A DNA stretch of 64,000 nucleotides from Neoarius graeffei (Eukaryota; Chordata; Actinopteri; Siluriformes; Ariidae), in NCBI RefSeq assembly GCF_027579695.1, contig NC_083590.1, forward strand, positions 14,437,656-14,501,655. The letters run 5' to 3'. Below are positions 1-10,420 of this stretch, piece by piece. A model generated the notes under the pieces. That model had not been told where the DNA came from and searched no databases. It saw only the letters and a program-made list of their open reading frames with translations. Numbering within the stretch: the stretch's first letter is position 1; each line of letters begins with the position of its first letter. The position numbers and the translations under genes were made by a program.

Positions 1-304
1 TCAGGCTGTTCTAGTTTGGTAGAGGAGTGGGTGGGGAGAGAATGACAGGATTTCAGCTCTTATCATTAATATTCATGACATGTAAATGTGTTACCTCTGA
101 TTGGTGTTAGCCAATCAGTAAATGTGTTACCTCTCATTGGCTAACAGCACTGTGACGCTACCTCCAGTGGGTCAGAACAAGCGGATGTGGATGTCTTTGT
201 AAAAACTGTTTCGATTGGCTATTATGATCTCAACATCGATGTTTTGACCAATAACAATGTAGATGTGGCAGCGGGGGCGTGGCCGAGCGTCGGTCTGTGA
301 ATGG

Positions 305-551
305 AGCCACCGTTAGAAACGAAACTGATGCGGAGCACTGCGCCTCGGGGCGAATTATGTCCCATGGCACGAAGCTAGCCTGCCCTGGCAGTGCTGGTTC
401 CTTTGGGAGGGGGCAGAGGTCGCTGCCTGCCAAGTCTGGGGAGGCTGGGACCTCCCCTGGCCGAGTTACGAGCATGCAAAGTCGGGCTGGAGCCGCCGAT
501 AGAAACGAAACCTAAGCGGAGCACCACGCCGTGCCTCGGGGTGAATTACGT
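305..551. repeat. Imperfect direct duplication in a GC-rich segment
   Basis: A block of about 57-61 bp with AGAAACGAAAC, GCGGAGCAC, CCTCGGGG and GAATTA starts at 305 and again at 491, spaced 186 bp. The flanks (1-700) are GC-rich compared with the AT-rich DNA that follows. It may be the 5' part of a transposable element; I do not recognise the family. Confidence 0.5.
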
Positions 552-700
552 CTCTCTCCTCATGCTTCCTTCCCGTGGGCGGTTGCAAGCCAAGGTGGGC
601 GAGGCCATGAATACTAATTTACGAAGTGACGTAAGATCGTATGGCTTTTTCAGATCCGCTCGTTTTTCCGACTATTTTCTTTCATAAGCTAATACAGGGA

Positions 701-3262
701 ATGGGGGTAGAATTACATTTTCATATGCAACTCGGAGTGAACTATGGTATTTCAAAAAGAGCCAGTATTAAATGTTTTTGGTGGAAGGGCACCTTTAAGA
801 AATAAAGCAAGTTTAAAAATGACTTCAGTTCTCCTTTAACATTTTCACACTATCCAGAATTCACAGCAGATCTGTAGTGGAGCCATCTGAAGGTAGTTAC
901 AGTAAACCGCTGTATATACATACGTGCACTCCAGTTTCTATCACAGCTGGATTGACCACGGTCTGAAATGCAGGTTAAAATAAACACCTGGATTTGACAC
1001 AGGATCTGAGTTTAACACCCCGACCAAGCTTTCGTCTAAACCGGGGAACAGGGGCGCTGCGCCCTCTTACCGAAATGCCGATTGAACCCAGAGTCACACT
1101 TAGACCATGCACTTATATGCTACTGCACAACATGCAATCTTTCTCAAAACCATCTTTGAAAACACCCCAGCAACACCACGTGACAATGTGTCTGATCATC
1201 AAATACATTATAATTACTCCAAAAATATTCCAATCATAGTAGATACACTGTCAGATGGTGCAAAAACGATCCAAATTGGCGTTTTCCAGACCAAGGCGCC
1301 ATGTTGTTTAGTTGTTTACTTGTCGCAGATGCTCTCGCGAGATTTGATATGGGTTACATACAAGGTCAGCTGACTTGTAGAGCAAGATTTCTCGAGACTG
1401 AATGACCTTTCACCCACCGGCGCGGGAGCTTTTGACAGAAGTAGTTCGCGAGTTGTTTTTGTTGACGCTTGGGCATTTAAAGATATCATCCCGCGGCACG
1501 AAACGGAAGAAAGACAAAGACTGTCTGGGGCAGAAGATGATTATTTTTTTCTGTCACAAAGCGGATAAAGATGTTTCCGATGGCGAGATCGCGACAATCG
1601 AGGGATCGGTCCGTGCCGCCGATTGAAGCTCATTGAAGCTGTAGCGTTCACTGAAGCACGCACCAACCGAGCGCTGTGACAGTGGCGTCGCGGAATCTGT
1701 AACAAACGAAGACCAGATGTCTTGCTCTGATGAAGCACCGAGTGTTCAGTGGAAAAGCAAAATGAGAAACAGGCCGAGTTCCAGGAAAAGTTCATGATTT
1801 TTTTTTTTTTTAAAGCGCGCTTACATTTTTTTGCATGGTTTCAAACTTTGTGATTTGGTTTGGATTCCAACTTTACAATGTTTGCTTTTTTAGTTTCCTT
1901 TTAAAGAAAATAATTTTGCTCTGGATTTTTTTTTTTTTCATTTTGGACAACTAACTCTACCTTATTCTAGTATAAGAAAACAACAGATTTCTCTGGTGAA
2001 TGTTTAATACTTTCTAAGTTTGATTCATGTGAATTTTAATTATAAATTTCAATTTGAATCATGATGAATTAGTATTATGTAATTTGAATTATGAGGTATT
2101 AGAATTTGAATTAAGTGTTGTTTGTGACAAAGTTTTATTTTCTTTTTCAATGTTGACAAATAAATAATTTGTTACAATTTCCCTCTCAGATAGCCTCAGA
2201 ATGTCCCATTGTAGCCTCAATTTTTCAAAGCCTTCGCATGGCGGAAGGGGGGGGGTTCCCCCAAAAAAATCCAGAGCACTTGGTCGCTTTGCTCCTTCGC
2301 CATGGTGAGCACCCTCATACTAAATTTTTCTAGAAAAACCCTGCCGACTGGATTGATATTGCAGTGGTTTGATTTGCTGCCTTTACAAATCAAAATAAAT
2401 GTATTACACTTTAAAATTTAATGTTTTGTGTCAACACCGTCTCATCAGTCTGGTCCTGTGAAGCCTGTATTGGGATATGATTCATAACATGGCTTTAGTG
2501 TATTGTCTCATACAACTGCATTTTTTAATTTTATAAGAACATAATTTTACTAACAATGAACAGAATCTGGCATTTTTTCAAGTGGTTACTAAACTTTTCA
2601 TTCTCAGTATAAATTTTTGTTCAGTTTATCTTTTCAGATATACTCACTCCATATTTCACATATGAACAGTTAATGACAAAAATACTTGAACATGGCAGCT
2701 TACCACTTTTCTGAGGGTGGGGTCACATTATCTGTGTCCAGATCACGGCTCTCCATTTTTGAATATTAGTGTATGGACACACAGCTCATGGACTCACTGC
2801 TGATTCCTGAAGATGCTGATCTCTTGGACTGAATGAATTACACTCCTAAAAATCAGAAAAAACAAAAAACCAAACAAACATTCTGTTAAAATTGGAGAAA
2901 AAAAATTAACATCTAAATGAACTGCACATGTGAAAGACTCCAAAATTAATAAGATACATTTATGAAAGTTATTAAAAAATAACTGTTTTACACCATGAAC
3001 GGTCCATGATCTGTTTTTACTGAGGGATCACATGGACCGTGATACTAAATATATTTTGTCAGTTGTGCTGAAAATGCTGAGACGTGGCATCTTGTTTTCT
3101 GAGCCAGACTTTACTCTATTCACTAGTCCAGCTCACGGTCTCCCTGAAAGACACAGGAACAAACCAATAATAACCCAGAGTCGGCAGCTCCTTGGGTTAC
3201 GTTTCCTCATCTTGTTTCCCATCAGCATGGCCAAGAACATAGAGAATCTTTGTTGCAAAGGC
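701..3262. other. Stretch without recognised gene
   Basis: AT-rich sequence with homopolymer runs. Short open frames are scattered but none resembles a known protein. GC-richer islands near 1020-1100 and 1330-1700 may be old transposon pieces. Nothing can be named. Confidence 0.5.
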
Positions 3263-3277
3263 AAGAAAGCAGCCTAA

Positions 3278-3423
3278 TATACTTCTACAGACTTAATGCT
3301 GGTCCCAAGCCCGGATAGACTGGGGACGATTGGGTCAGGAAGGGCATCTGGTGTAAAACCTACACCAAATCAAATATGCGGAACAGATCCACTGTAGCGA
3401 CCCCTAACGGGGAGAAGGAGAAG
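3278..3423 (+). mobile_element. 5'-truncated non-LTR retrotransposon tail with target duplication
   Basis: A 146-bp insert holds AGGAAGGGCATCTGGTGTAA and AGCGACCCCTAACGGGGAGA, a 3' UTR common in fish non-LTR elements, and ends in a GAGAAGGAGAAG tail. The 15-bp repeat AAGAAAGCAGCCTAA lies on both sides (3263-3277 and 3424-3438), a clean target-site duplication from truncated reverse transcription. Confidence 0.75.
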
Positions 3424-3679
3424 AAGAAAGCAGCCTAAAGACACTCTTTATGAGAAAAACACTGATACCAGGACATTACACCTGCATTCAGCCATTAAAC
3501 AACTTCTAAATATCGCTGATCCTCATGATGACTAACTGAGTCTCAAATAGTTTCACTTTACTCTCTTGGGACAACTTCACTTTCGCCATATATATATATA
3601 TAAATAATACAGGGCTCTCAAGTCTCATGCATTGGGACTTGTATCTCTCACGCACAGAAATTACTCGAAGAAAGAAAGC

Positions 3680-4050
3680 ACAACTTTATTCATCACACAC
3701 TTGTGAAATTTCCTCTCTGCATTTAACCCATCTGAAGCAGTGAACACACACGTGAGCAATGAGCACACACACATACCCAGAGCAGTGGGCAGCCATGCCA
3801 ACAGTGCTCGGGGAGCAGTTGGGAGTTCGGTGCCTCACTTAAGGGCACCTCGGCCCAAGGCCGTCCCATATTAACCTAACCTGCATGTCTTTGGACTGTG
3901 GGGGAAACCAGAGCACCTGGAGGAAACCCACACAGACACAGGGAGAACATGCAAACTCCACACAGAAAGGCCCCCGCTGGCCGCTGGGTTCGAACCCAGA
4001 ACCTTCTTGCTGTGAGGCGACTGTGCTAACCACTACACCACTGTGCCACC
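3680..4050 (-). mobile_element. tRNA-derived SINE, minus orientation
   Basis: The head at the right end reads, on the minus strand, GGTGGCACAGTGGTGTAGTG with A- and B-box-like parts. The body has the fixed block ACATGCAGGTTAGGTTAA. The 3' part carries a second module (TTTAACCCATCTGAAGCAGT) also seen near 44.05 and 45.3 kb. It is a SINE head, not a tRNA gene. Confidence 0.85.
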
Positions 4051-4582
4051 GACACCGCCCACCAAGGTGCACCGCTATTTTTTAACTGTGGACGAAGAGC
4101 AGCATCAAGCGGTTTCCCGCAGAGTTCAGAAATAGCTTCACACACACCAGTCAATAAATTGAGAAATGTAGCGACCCAGCAGCCAATCAAAAAATAGCAT
4201 TGTTATATCCAGGTAAAATTTACGTGATCCTGCCAATAACTTTCCAAAGAAGCCGATGCGGTGAAGACCGACACACACTGGACGACGCAGGAGCGCCATA
4301 TTCGATGAGTTGCCTACAGTACAGTAAATCATCTCATCATATGATTTTTAATTTTTTTCACAGTGCGGTTTCCATCAAATCCTGCGCTCTGATTGGCTGG
4401 CGAGCGGGTCCATATCCTACGATACAGACCCCGGTTACGGACCTCTGGCGGCTTGCTCGTTCACAACAACAACAAACATGGTCACATTTTTTTGTCAGCA
4501 TTTATCTTTTTTTTCTAAGATAATCAAAAATCTTATACATTTTTGCCAGCATTTCTCAGGAGAACAGCATTAATTTTACATC

Positions 4583-4675
4583 ATGGATAGCGATAACGAC
4601 AGTCTTCACAGCGAAAGCGAGTTTTACTACCCTGAGGAAGAAGAAATAAAAGAAAACATTTCAGGAGAACGCTAA
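4583..4675 (+). pseudogene. Short acidic ORF, likely start of a transposon protein
   Basis: Thirty codons read MDSDNDSLHSESEFYYPEEE plus EIKENISGER before a stop. The very acidic composition and well-formed start suggest the N-terminus of a protein encoded by a repeat, now truncated. An inverted repeat lies 260 bp downstream. I cannot name the family. Confidence 0.35.
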
Positions 4676-4930
4676 AAACCTGTAACTTGCTAACGCCGAG
4701 CAAAAACATGGCTGAATCCTGAATGACTCCTATTTGTATAAATAGGGGACTACATAGGCGGCAAAATGTAGTTTTTTTCCAGCCATGGAAGTGCACTTGT
4801 ATACCGAGGAGGAAGCCATTTGCATTATAGCCGTGAATGAGGATTCAAAATGGCGACTCGGCTCGGTTTTCCCTTTCGGGCGCTCTCGTTTTCTGTTAGA
4901 ATTTGGTAAAGAAAGAAAAAAATAAATATA

Positions 4931-5074
4931 TTATTTACCAGCTTAAGGTCGGTCCGTATGGTGAAATACCGTGACCTCGGCCTTGAATACTGACCTCGGC
5001 TCAGAGGGCCTCGCTCAGTACTTTCAAGACCTCAGTCACGCTATTTCACGATACGGACCTCCCAGCTGGTAAAT

Positions 5075-5076
<2 letters not shown>
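4931..5076. repeat. Imperfect palindrome (foldback), 146 bp
   Basis: The left arm begins TTATTTACCAGCTTAAGGTC and the right arm ends with its inverse form CCAGCTGGTAAATAA. GGTCCGTATGGTGAAATACC pairs with GGTCCGTATCGTGAAATAGC read from the other side. It looks like a MITE or a terminal inverted structure of a larger element. Confidence 0.7.

Positions 5077-5117
<41 letters not shown>
5077..5117. repeat. (TA)n microsatellite
   Basis: About 40 bp of nearly perfect TA dinucleotides directly abut the palindrome. Confidence 0.9.
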
Positions 5118-5119
<2 letters not shown>

Positions 5120-5804
5120 CCTGAACGAAATTAGTACTTGCATCACAAAAATAATGAGAGCTGATGTTGGGGAATATTGTCTCCAGCTAATAATGTTAAC
5201 TCTCAGTTTGCCCAGAGTCTGTGAGCTTGTCTCGCCACTTCAATCTTGAATCCTTGCTAATTTCAGCAGCTATTTTTGACACTTGTTTTTAGTCCTCGTG
5301 TTGCACACTTGAATATAAACTCAGTGTGAGTTTTTCTCTCTTCCTTTACTGGGTACTTGCCAAACTGCAAAATACACAGATACAGTAGCAGATGGTCAGG
5401 CGCTTGTGTTTACACGGTCTCTCGCTGAGCACTACAGTCCATGTGCTTGCCCTGTTTACTCCTGAGCAGTGCTCACTTTAGCAGATACTCCACCTTGTGG
5501 CCAAAATGAGAAACTACACCTCTCTTTCTGTACTACTTCTCATCACAGAAACTGGAGCACAGAGACTATTTTGTGAGCTACACTGCTACACAGAACAATA
5601 CATATACAATACATATGAAATGAAATAACTTGAAAAATATATAGGAAGGGGTGGTGGTGGTGGCTTATTCTGTTCTCATTTCTTGTTCTTATGTAACAGA
5701 GTAGAAGGAGCACTTGGTTAAATTATTTTAAATGGTGCAATGACCCCCTCTAGTGGTAGCCTGGTACAGTGTCGTGGGAGAGCGCATGAAATTGCTCAAA
5801 GCAA

Positions 5805-5836
5805 TTGAATGAATGAATGAATGAATGAATGAATGA
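5805..5836. repeat. (GAAT)n microsatellite
   Basis: About eight GAAT units. Seen from the minus strand it is an (ATTC)n tail after the 287-codon ORF, as in the tails of some non-LTR elements. Confidence 0.85.
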
Positions 5837-6012
5837 ACCCTTTATTATCACTGAACCAGTGAAATTGACCATCAATCTGTCCTTACAGAGGGGGAACAGG
5901 ACAGGAAGACAGGGATAAAAGAAAAAGAAACACAGTAGTAACATGAGGAGAGATGAGGGGAAAAAAAAGCACCCCCACACTATGCTCCTGTCAGGAGTAC
6001 AGTGTGGGAACA

Positions 6013-6876
6013 TTAAAAAACTTCAGCGCATAAGCACACAATAACACAAGTACACTTTAAAACACGGGACTTGAGGGGAGGAAAGGAGGGGGCAATCAGG
6101 GGTGGGGGTAAAGGGGGGAGGGGGAGGGGAGGACGTAGAGATAACCCAGCGCAAGCAAGCAGCCATCCACTCCTGTAGCCATGAGGGCGCTGGTCATGCA
6201 CCCGCTTGTCACACTGGGTGTGAGAATGGCGATCGCGGAAAGTTGGAGAAGGAATGCGAGGAATGCGAGAGCGTCTCCCAGCAGTGACCTTCAGGGGGAA
6301 ATGTTGTCCCAGCAACGGCCTTAACCGAGGCCAGTGCTGTCTCAGGGAGCCGAATGTCGATAAGATAGAGATTGTTTGGTCTTTCGAACAGACGCAGTCT
6401 TTGCACGTCCACACCGCTCGTCCATATCTGTCCATTTCGTTCATTCTGTTCAAACTGGTCTCCGAAATATTTATTCCTTGCAAAGCCGAAAGCTTCTCCA
6501 AGATGACAACCATATTGTGGTTCAAGTTCTGAATAGTCATAGTCTGAGTGCTGACAGCTTCGCTCACCGCTTCAATCATATCGGGCAGCTTTGTGGGGCT
6601 TTGAACAGCTGTCACCATTGTCTGATTTCTTCGATATACCAGGGCAATGCCTAATCCAATCAGCAAAAGTCCTGTAATCATGGTTCCAAATAGGTAGATA
6701 TCTTCAATGTCCTCCACAGAAAGAATCGCCAGGCACATGACCCGCCACCGCTCCCACACATCCATCATGTAACCAGCCGTGAACGTTCCGGCAGGACAGG
6801 TGGGTTCCCCCAAATCCAGGCTTCTCATCGAGAAAACTGTGTCAATTTCGTTAGGAGACCAGTTTATCAATTCCAT
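6013..6876 (-). CDS. Unrecognised 287-codon ORF with one membrane segment
   Basis: The start is a good ATG after a pyrimidine/T-rich leader. Residues 1-60 include NWSPNEIDTVFSMRSLDLGE and CPAGTF. A membrane segment TMITGLLLIGLGIALVY lies near residues 65-81, followed by RRN (positive-inside) and a helical region about 90-145 that could form a coiled coil. The last 100 residues are Pro/Arg-rich and read through A/G-rich DNA, so the natural frame may end or shift near 6400; another frame at 6209-6412 also looks protein-like. A (GAAT)n tail lies downstream at about 5805-5836, hinting at a retrotransposed origin. No function can be assigned. Confidence 0.4.
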   Translation of the reverse strand: MELINWSPNEIDTVFSMRSLDLGEPTCPAGTFTAGYMMDVWERWRVMCLAILSVEDIEDIYLFGTMITGLLLIGLGIALVYRRNQTMVTAVQSPTKLPDMIEAVSEAVSTQTMTIQNLNHNMVVILEKLSALQGINISETSLNRMNEMDRYGRAVWTCKDCVCSKDQTISILSTFGSLRQHWPRLRPLLGQHFPLKVTAGRRSRIPRIPSPTFRDRHSHTQCDKRVHDQRPHGYRSGWLLACAGLSLRPPLPLPPLPPPLIAPSFPPLKSRVLKCTCVIVCLCAEVF

Positions 6877-7246
6877 GCTTTTTTTTTAGTTTAGAAAGCA
6901 ATGCGGAGAGAGTCTCTTCAAAAAGTACAGACAGACGAGACGAGACAAAGAAGCACAAGCAGGGAAAAAAGGAGGGAGAGCAGAGAAAATGTGACCGCCT
7001 TCCGTGGAAGCACAGAGAGAAAAAAAAATTCAGGACACTGAATGGGTAGGTCACGTTTTTGAGAGGTCTGGATTAACTATGTTCTACTAGATTATAAGTA
7101 CACAGAAGCCATGATTTATCATGCAGTTTGGTTAATGATTTAGGCTTACTATTTTGAGATGATTCCATGATGTGTATATCAGTAGTTTTAGGTTCATTTA
7201 CTTGTTTGACTAGCATGCTAATTGCCTTCTACCCACATTGTCTAGA

Positions 7247-7807
7247 GAGAGTTATCCAGACTGATCTGTAGGCTAAAGGCCAATTTATGCTGACAACCCA
7301 GTCCTCGCAGATGGCGTCTGCGAAGCCCCCCCCTTCGCAGACGCTCTACGCGCACCTCCCAAAAATTGTGACCACCGCAGACAGCCTCACAGACAAGAGG
7401 ACTCTGATTGGTCCACTCTACATCCGCTGTACACGCACTTCCGCTTCCCTACTTTCCCGGTTTGGTTTGTTTTCACAACCACCATTTTTAAAAACATGAG
7501 CGAAGATGGAGCAGCACGAAGAGCGGTTGATAGAGGAAGTGAGGAAGTACGTACATCTATACGACTCCAGTTCTAGTCATTATAAGTAACCGGAGGATAA
7601 ACACTCCACTAACCACACCCACCAACTACTCCTAGCGATTTCGCGACTTCGCACCCCCTTGCGTTGTGGCGGTGAATAACATCGCGCACGCCTATTACTC
7701 CCCGCTCAACGATAAATTACAACTGCCTGCGAAAAGCTATCTGCGAAAGCCTTGTCGCAAGAGCATGCAGAGCCCTTAACTCCCATGACTCCACTGTACC
7801 TTAAATG
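7247..7807 (+). mobile_element. Harbinger-like element, copy A
   Basis: This 560-bp unit shares high identity with copy B (8255-8729 plus 10615-10711), from GAGAGTTATCCAGAC to CCTTAAATG. It contains CCAATTTATGCTGACAACCC and a MADF-like peptide. Gene-encoded MADF/Myb-type proteins occur in PIF/Harbinger transposons. Clear inverted ends are not seen, so the boundaries are the limits of similarity only. Confidence 0.6.
7506..7589 (+). pseudogene. MADF-like first exon fragment (copy A)
   Basis: It encodes MEQHEERLIEEVRKYVHLYD plus SSSSHYK then TAA. LIxEVRKYxxLYDSSSxxYK is the start of MADF DNA-binding domains. The TAA lies in TAA|GTAACC-like sequence, so a splice donor may have lain here in the source gene. 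The rest of the domain is absent. Confidence 0.5.
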
Positions 7808-8527
7808 CATTTCACGTAATATTTTTAGGATTTCCTTGTCTTTATAATGCTATATGGTTCTACCACAAGTTTTGGTTATGTTATAACTGTTATGATCTAT
7901 TCATAAGTAAGCTTGTTAGGTGGTGATCAGCTAGTACACCATCCAGTAAATGTATTTGTGAGTCTCATGTCTCACTGTTCATGTGGTTTTCATTTTGTAT
8001 TCTAAAAAAGGATCACTTTACTTATCCCTGTGCAACAGATAAGGTGTCTTAATGCAGATATTAAGAGCTTTAAGTACATCAGATATAAGTGTCCAGTACT
8101 TTGTATCACTTTACGATCACAAATGTAAGAGGCCTTTTCTTTCAGTTTGCTTTTGTTTATTTGTTCCTTTTATTACATTTACACATAAGTATTTACATTT
8201 ACACACGCACACAAACACACACACACACAAAAAAGCAATTCAGGACACTGAATGGAGAGTTATCCAGACCGATCTGTAGGCTAAAGGCCAATTTATGCTG
8301 ACAACCCAGTCCTCGCAGATGGCATTGCAGATAGCATCTGCGAAGCCTCCTGCCCTTCACAGACGCTCTGCGCGCACCTCCCAAAAATTGTGACCACCAC
8401 AGACAGCGTCGCAGACAAGAGGGCTCTGATTGGTCCACTCTACATCTGCTGTACACGCACTTCCGCTTCCTTACTTTCCTGGTTTGTTTTGTTTTCACGA
8501 CCGCCATTTTTAAAAACACGAGCGAAG

Positions 8528-8623
8528 ATGGAGCAGCACGAAGAGCGGTTGATCAAGGAAGTGAGGAAGTATGTACATCTATACGGCTCCAGTTCTAGTC
8601 ATTATAAGCATAATTATAAGTAA
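8528..8623 (+). pseudogene. MADF-like first exon fragment (copy B)
   Basis: It encodes MEQHEERLIKEVRKYVHLYG plus SSSSHYKHNYK. It differs from copy A by an insertion of AAGCATAATTAT near the end. The same reservations apply. Confidence 0.5.
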
Positions 8624-8821
8624 CCGGAGGATAAACACTCCACTAACCACATCCACCAACTACTCCTAGCGACTTCGTGCCCCCTTGCGTTGTGGCGGTG
8701 AATAACATCGCGCACGCCTATACACGCCTATAGAGATCTTGCAGTCACGTGACCGGAAAGTACACAGCTGCCATCTTGTCGGCAAACAACACAGCTGAAT
8801 ACTGCTGCACTCGTGTACAGA

Positions 8822-9138
8822 ATGGATCAATTTCAACCGATAGATTACACGACTCATTTTTCTAATGAACACATAACTAGACATAGGTCTAAAATAAACG
8901 ACCTACAGATTAGTGACCCTTTTGGCTTACCGGACGTAGTTTTCAAGACCGTGTCAGTGGATGTTGAACTGCCAGAGGTGGAATACCCAGACGTGTATAA
9001 TTACCTCATCAACTTTCCCTCGCTGCTCAGTGGTGAAGCACTGCGTGCTTATAAATCTCTGGACAGTTATCTTTACAGAAATTCAGGATTTGTCAGCCGC
9101 GGCATCTTGTAAACAAGAAAATAATCCTCATTGGATGG
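8822..9138 (+). pseudogene. First exon of a YqaJ-nuclease-type transposon protein (copy 1)
   Basis: It starts MDQFQPIDYTTHFSNEHITR and contains DPFGLPDVVF and YPDVYNYLINFP...ALRAYKSLDSY. The PDVYNYL...LxAYKSLxxY pattern is the N-terminal part of fish proteins that continue into a SWIM-type zinc finger and a YqaJ-like exonuclease. A consensus donor GG|GTAAGT ends the exon at 9138. Compared with the copy at 59.9 kb it lacks about 10 nt after FVS, which shifts the frame. Later exons are absent. Confidence 0.55.
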
Positions 9139-9165
9139 GTAAGTCACTTAAGTATTGAGTACTAT

Positions 9166-10030
9166 AGACTGCTTCGAGATCAGCGCGAACCCGGCGGCGG
9201 CCATATTGGAAGTCAAACGTCGCTGTGTCAGTGCATTGTTGTTGCTCAGCGAAGCAAAATGCCGAATACTTGTGTCATTGTTGGCTGTAGTAGCCGGGGG
9301 AAAAGGGTGGCAAAAGCTTCCACAGACTCCCTAAAGTCGTGACTAACCAGGGAATTGCAGCACAGGAGAAAAGCGAGCAGAGGAGACGACAGTGGCTGGC
9401 TGCCATTAACCGATCAAATTTAGGACAACTAGACTGTATCCGGATTTCTTCTGATCACTTTGTGACAGGTAGGTTAAATTGTCTTGAATTTCATAGTTAC
9501 TAAAATAAATGTGATACAAACTATTATCTTTTCTATGTACTTTCAGCAATGATTAATGGATATATTTGTCACATTCGGTAGCTTACGTCTACTGCAGTGC
9601 ATTGTTGCATCAAATGGCATTTAAGATCTAGGCCTAGTAATGTTTATGTACACATGCTGTTAGTACAAGTTACATACTAGGCCTACATTTTATTCACTGA
9701 CTAAAATAATTGATAATTATGCAGCAACAAGCTGGGGTCAGCTTTCCATTCCTTCTCACTAACAGTGTATGGATCTACATTCCCAATGAAACGGACCTTC
9801 TCAGCATAACGCTCCCGTGCCTGCTTATCCAAACTTTCACAGTAGTGCTCCATCACTTCAGATGTCTAAATTCTTAAAAAATCAAAGCTTCTAAGCCCTC
9901 TAACGCGGAAACGAATCGGTGAATGTTTACTCTATGATGTGTACTCTATGCACGCTCTGGAGCGAGTGACTTCCAAGATGGCTGCGCCGACCGCATGGTT
10001 ACTATTTTTAGCATCATCTCGGAGCACTCT
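9166..10030 (+). mobile_element. Second AT-flanked transposon with THAP exon, nested in copy 1
   Basis: The ends are AGACTGCTTCGAGATCAGCG and, inverted from the right, AGAGTGCTCCGAGATGATGC. Further in, GGCCATATTGGAAGTCA on the left matches GCCATCTTGGAAGTCA on the right. AT flanks both sides (9164-9165 and 10031-10032). It sits in the intron-like part after the YqaJ exon. It is 865 bp, so the transposase is missing apart from the THAP exon. Confidence 0.75.
9259..9468 (+). pseudogene. THAP domain exon (frameshifted)
   Basis: ATG opens MPNTCVIVGCSSRGKR, the start of a THAP zinc-coordinating DNA-binding domain (C-x4-C). After a frameshift near 9300-9315 the other frame continues KSFHRLPKVV, RRRQWLAAINR and LDCIRISSDHFVTG, the C-x-x-H end of the domain. 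A donor ACAG|GTAGGT follows. THAP domains occur in the transposases of P and some Harbinger-related elements. The frame break makes it non-functional. Confidence 0.75.
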
Positions 10031-10059
10031 ATACTAGAGATATCAGTAGTAGCTGTCTA

Positions 10060-10420
10060 GTAGCACTGACCAGCCGATTATAGAATAGAATAAGGTAATT
10101 CCAGCTGTAATTCCAAATCGTCCATCTTGTTTACCATGGATCTGGCGTTGGAGAGGTTGAGGCTGGAGATTTGAGTGGCCGTTTTCTGAGCTTAGTCAAC
10201 AGGCCGGCTCCGCTCCCGACGCCGCCTCCTTCGCTTTGCTTCCGATAACAATCCACGGAGACCCCGCTGGTCTCGCTATCCTGTCCGGAATGTTGTGCAT
10301 GCGATGGAAATCGCTACAAACCATCATTTTCTGCTGGAAACCAATGTCCAGTAAGTCCATACGGTTGTAGTGGATATTGAAGTCCGATACAGACGAACAA
10401 CACACAAAAATACACACAAA
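10060..10420 (-). pseudogene. CR1-like retrotransposon ORF2 fragment inside the ISL2EU-like copy
   Basis: On the minus strand the reading YNRMDLLDIGFQQKM, HNIPDRIARPAGSPWIVIGS and, out of frame, the start of an endonuclease (KMDDLELQLELP in the copy at 60.3 kb) matches the region before the AP endonuclease of fish CR1/Rex1-type ORF2. It begins at the junction TAGCACTGACCAGCC in both this copy and the copy at 60.25 kb. Confidence 0.6.

Noticed and set aside
1402-1795. Open frames on both strands near a GC-rich segment
   Set aside because: They overlap on opposite strands, have no recognisable motif and no splice context. Likely chance in GC-richer DNA.
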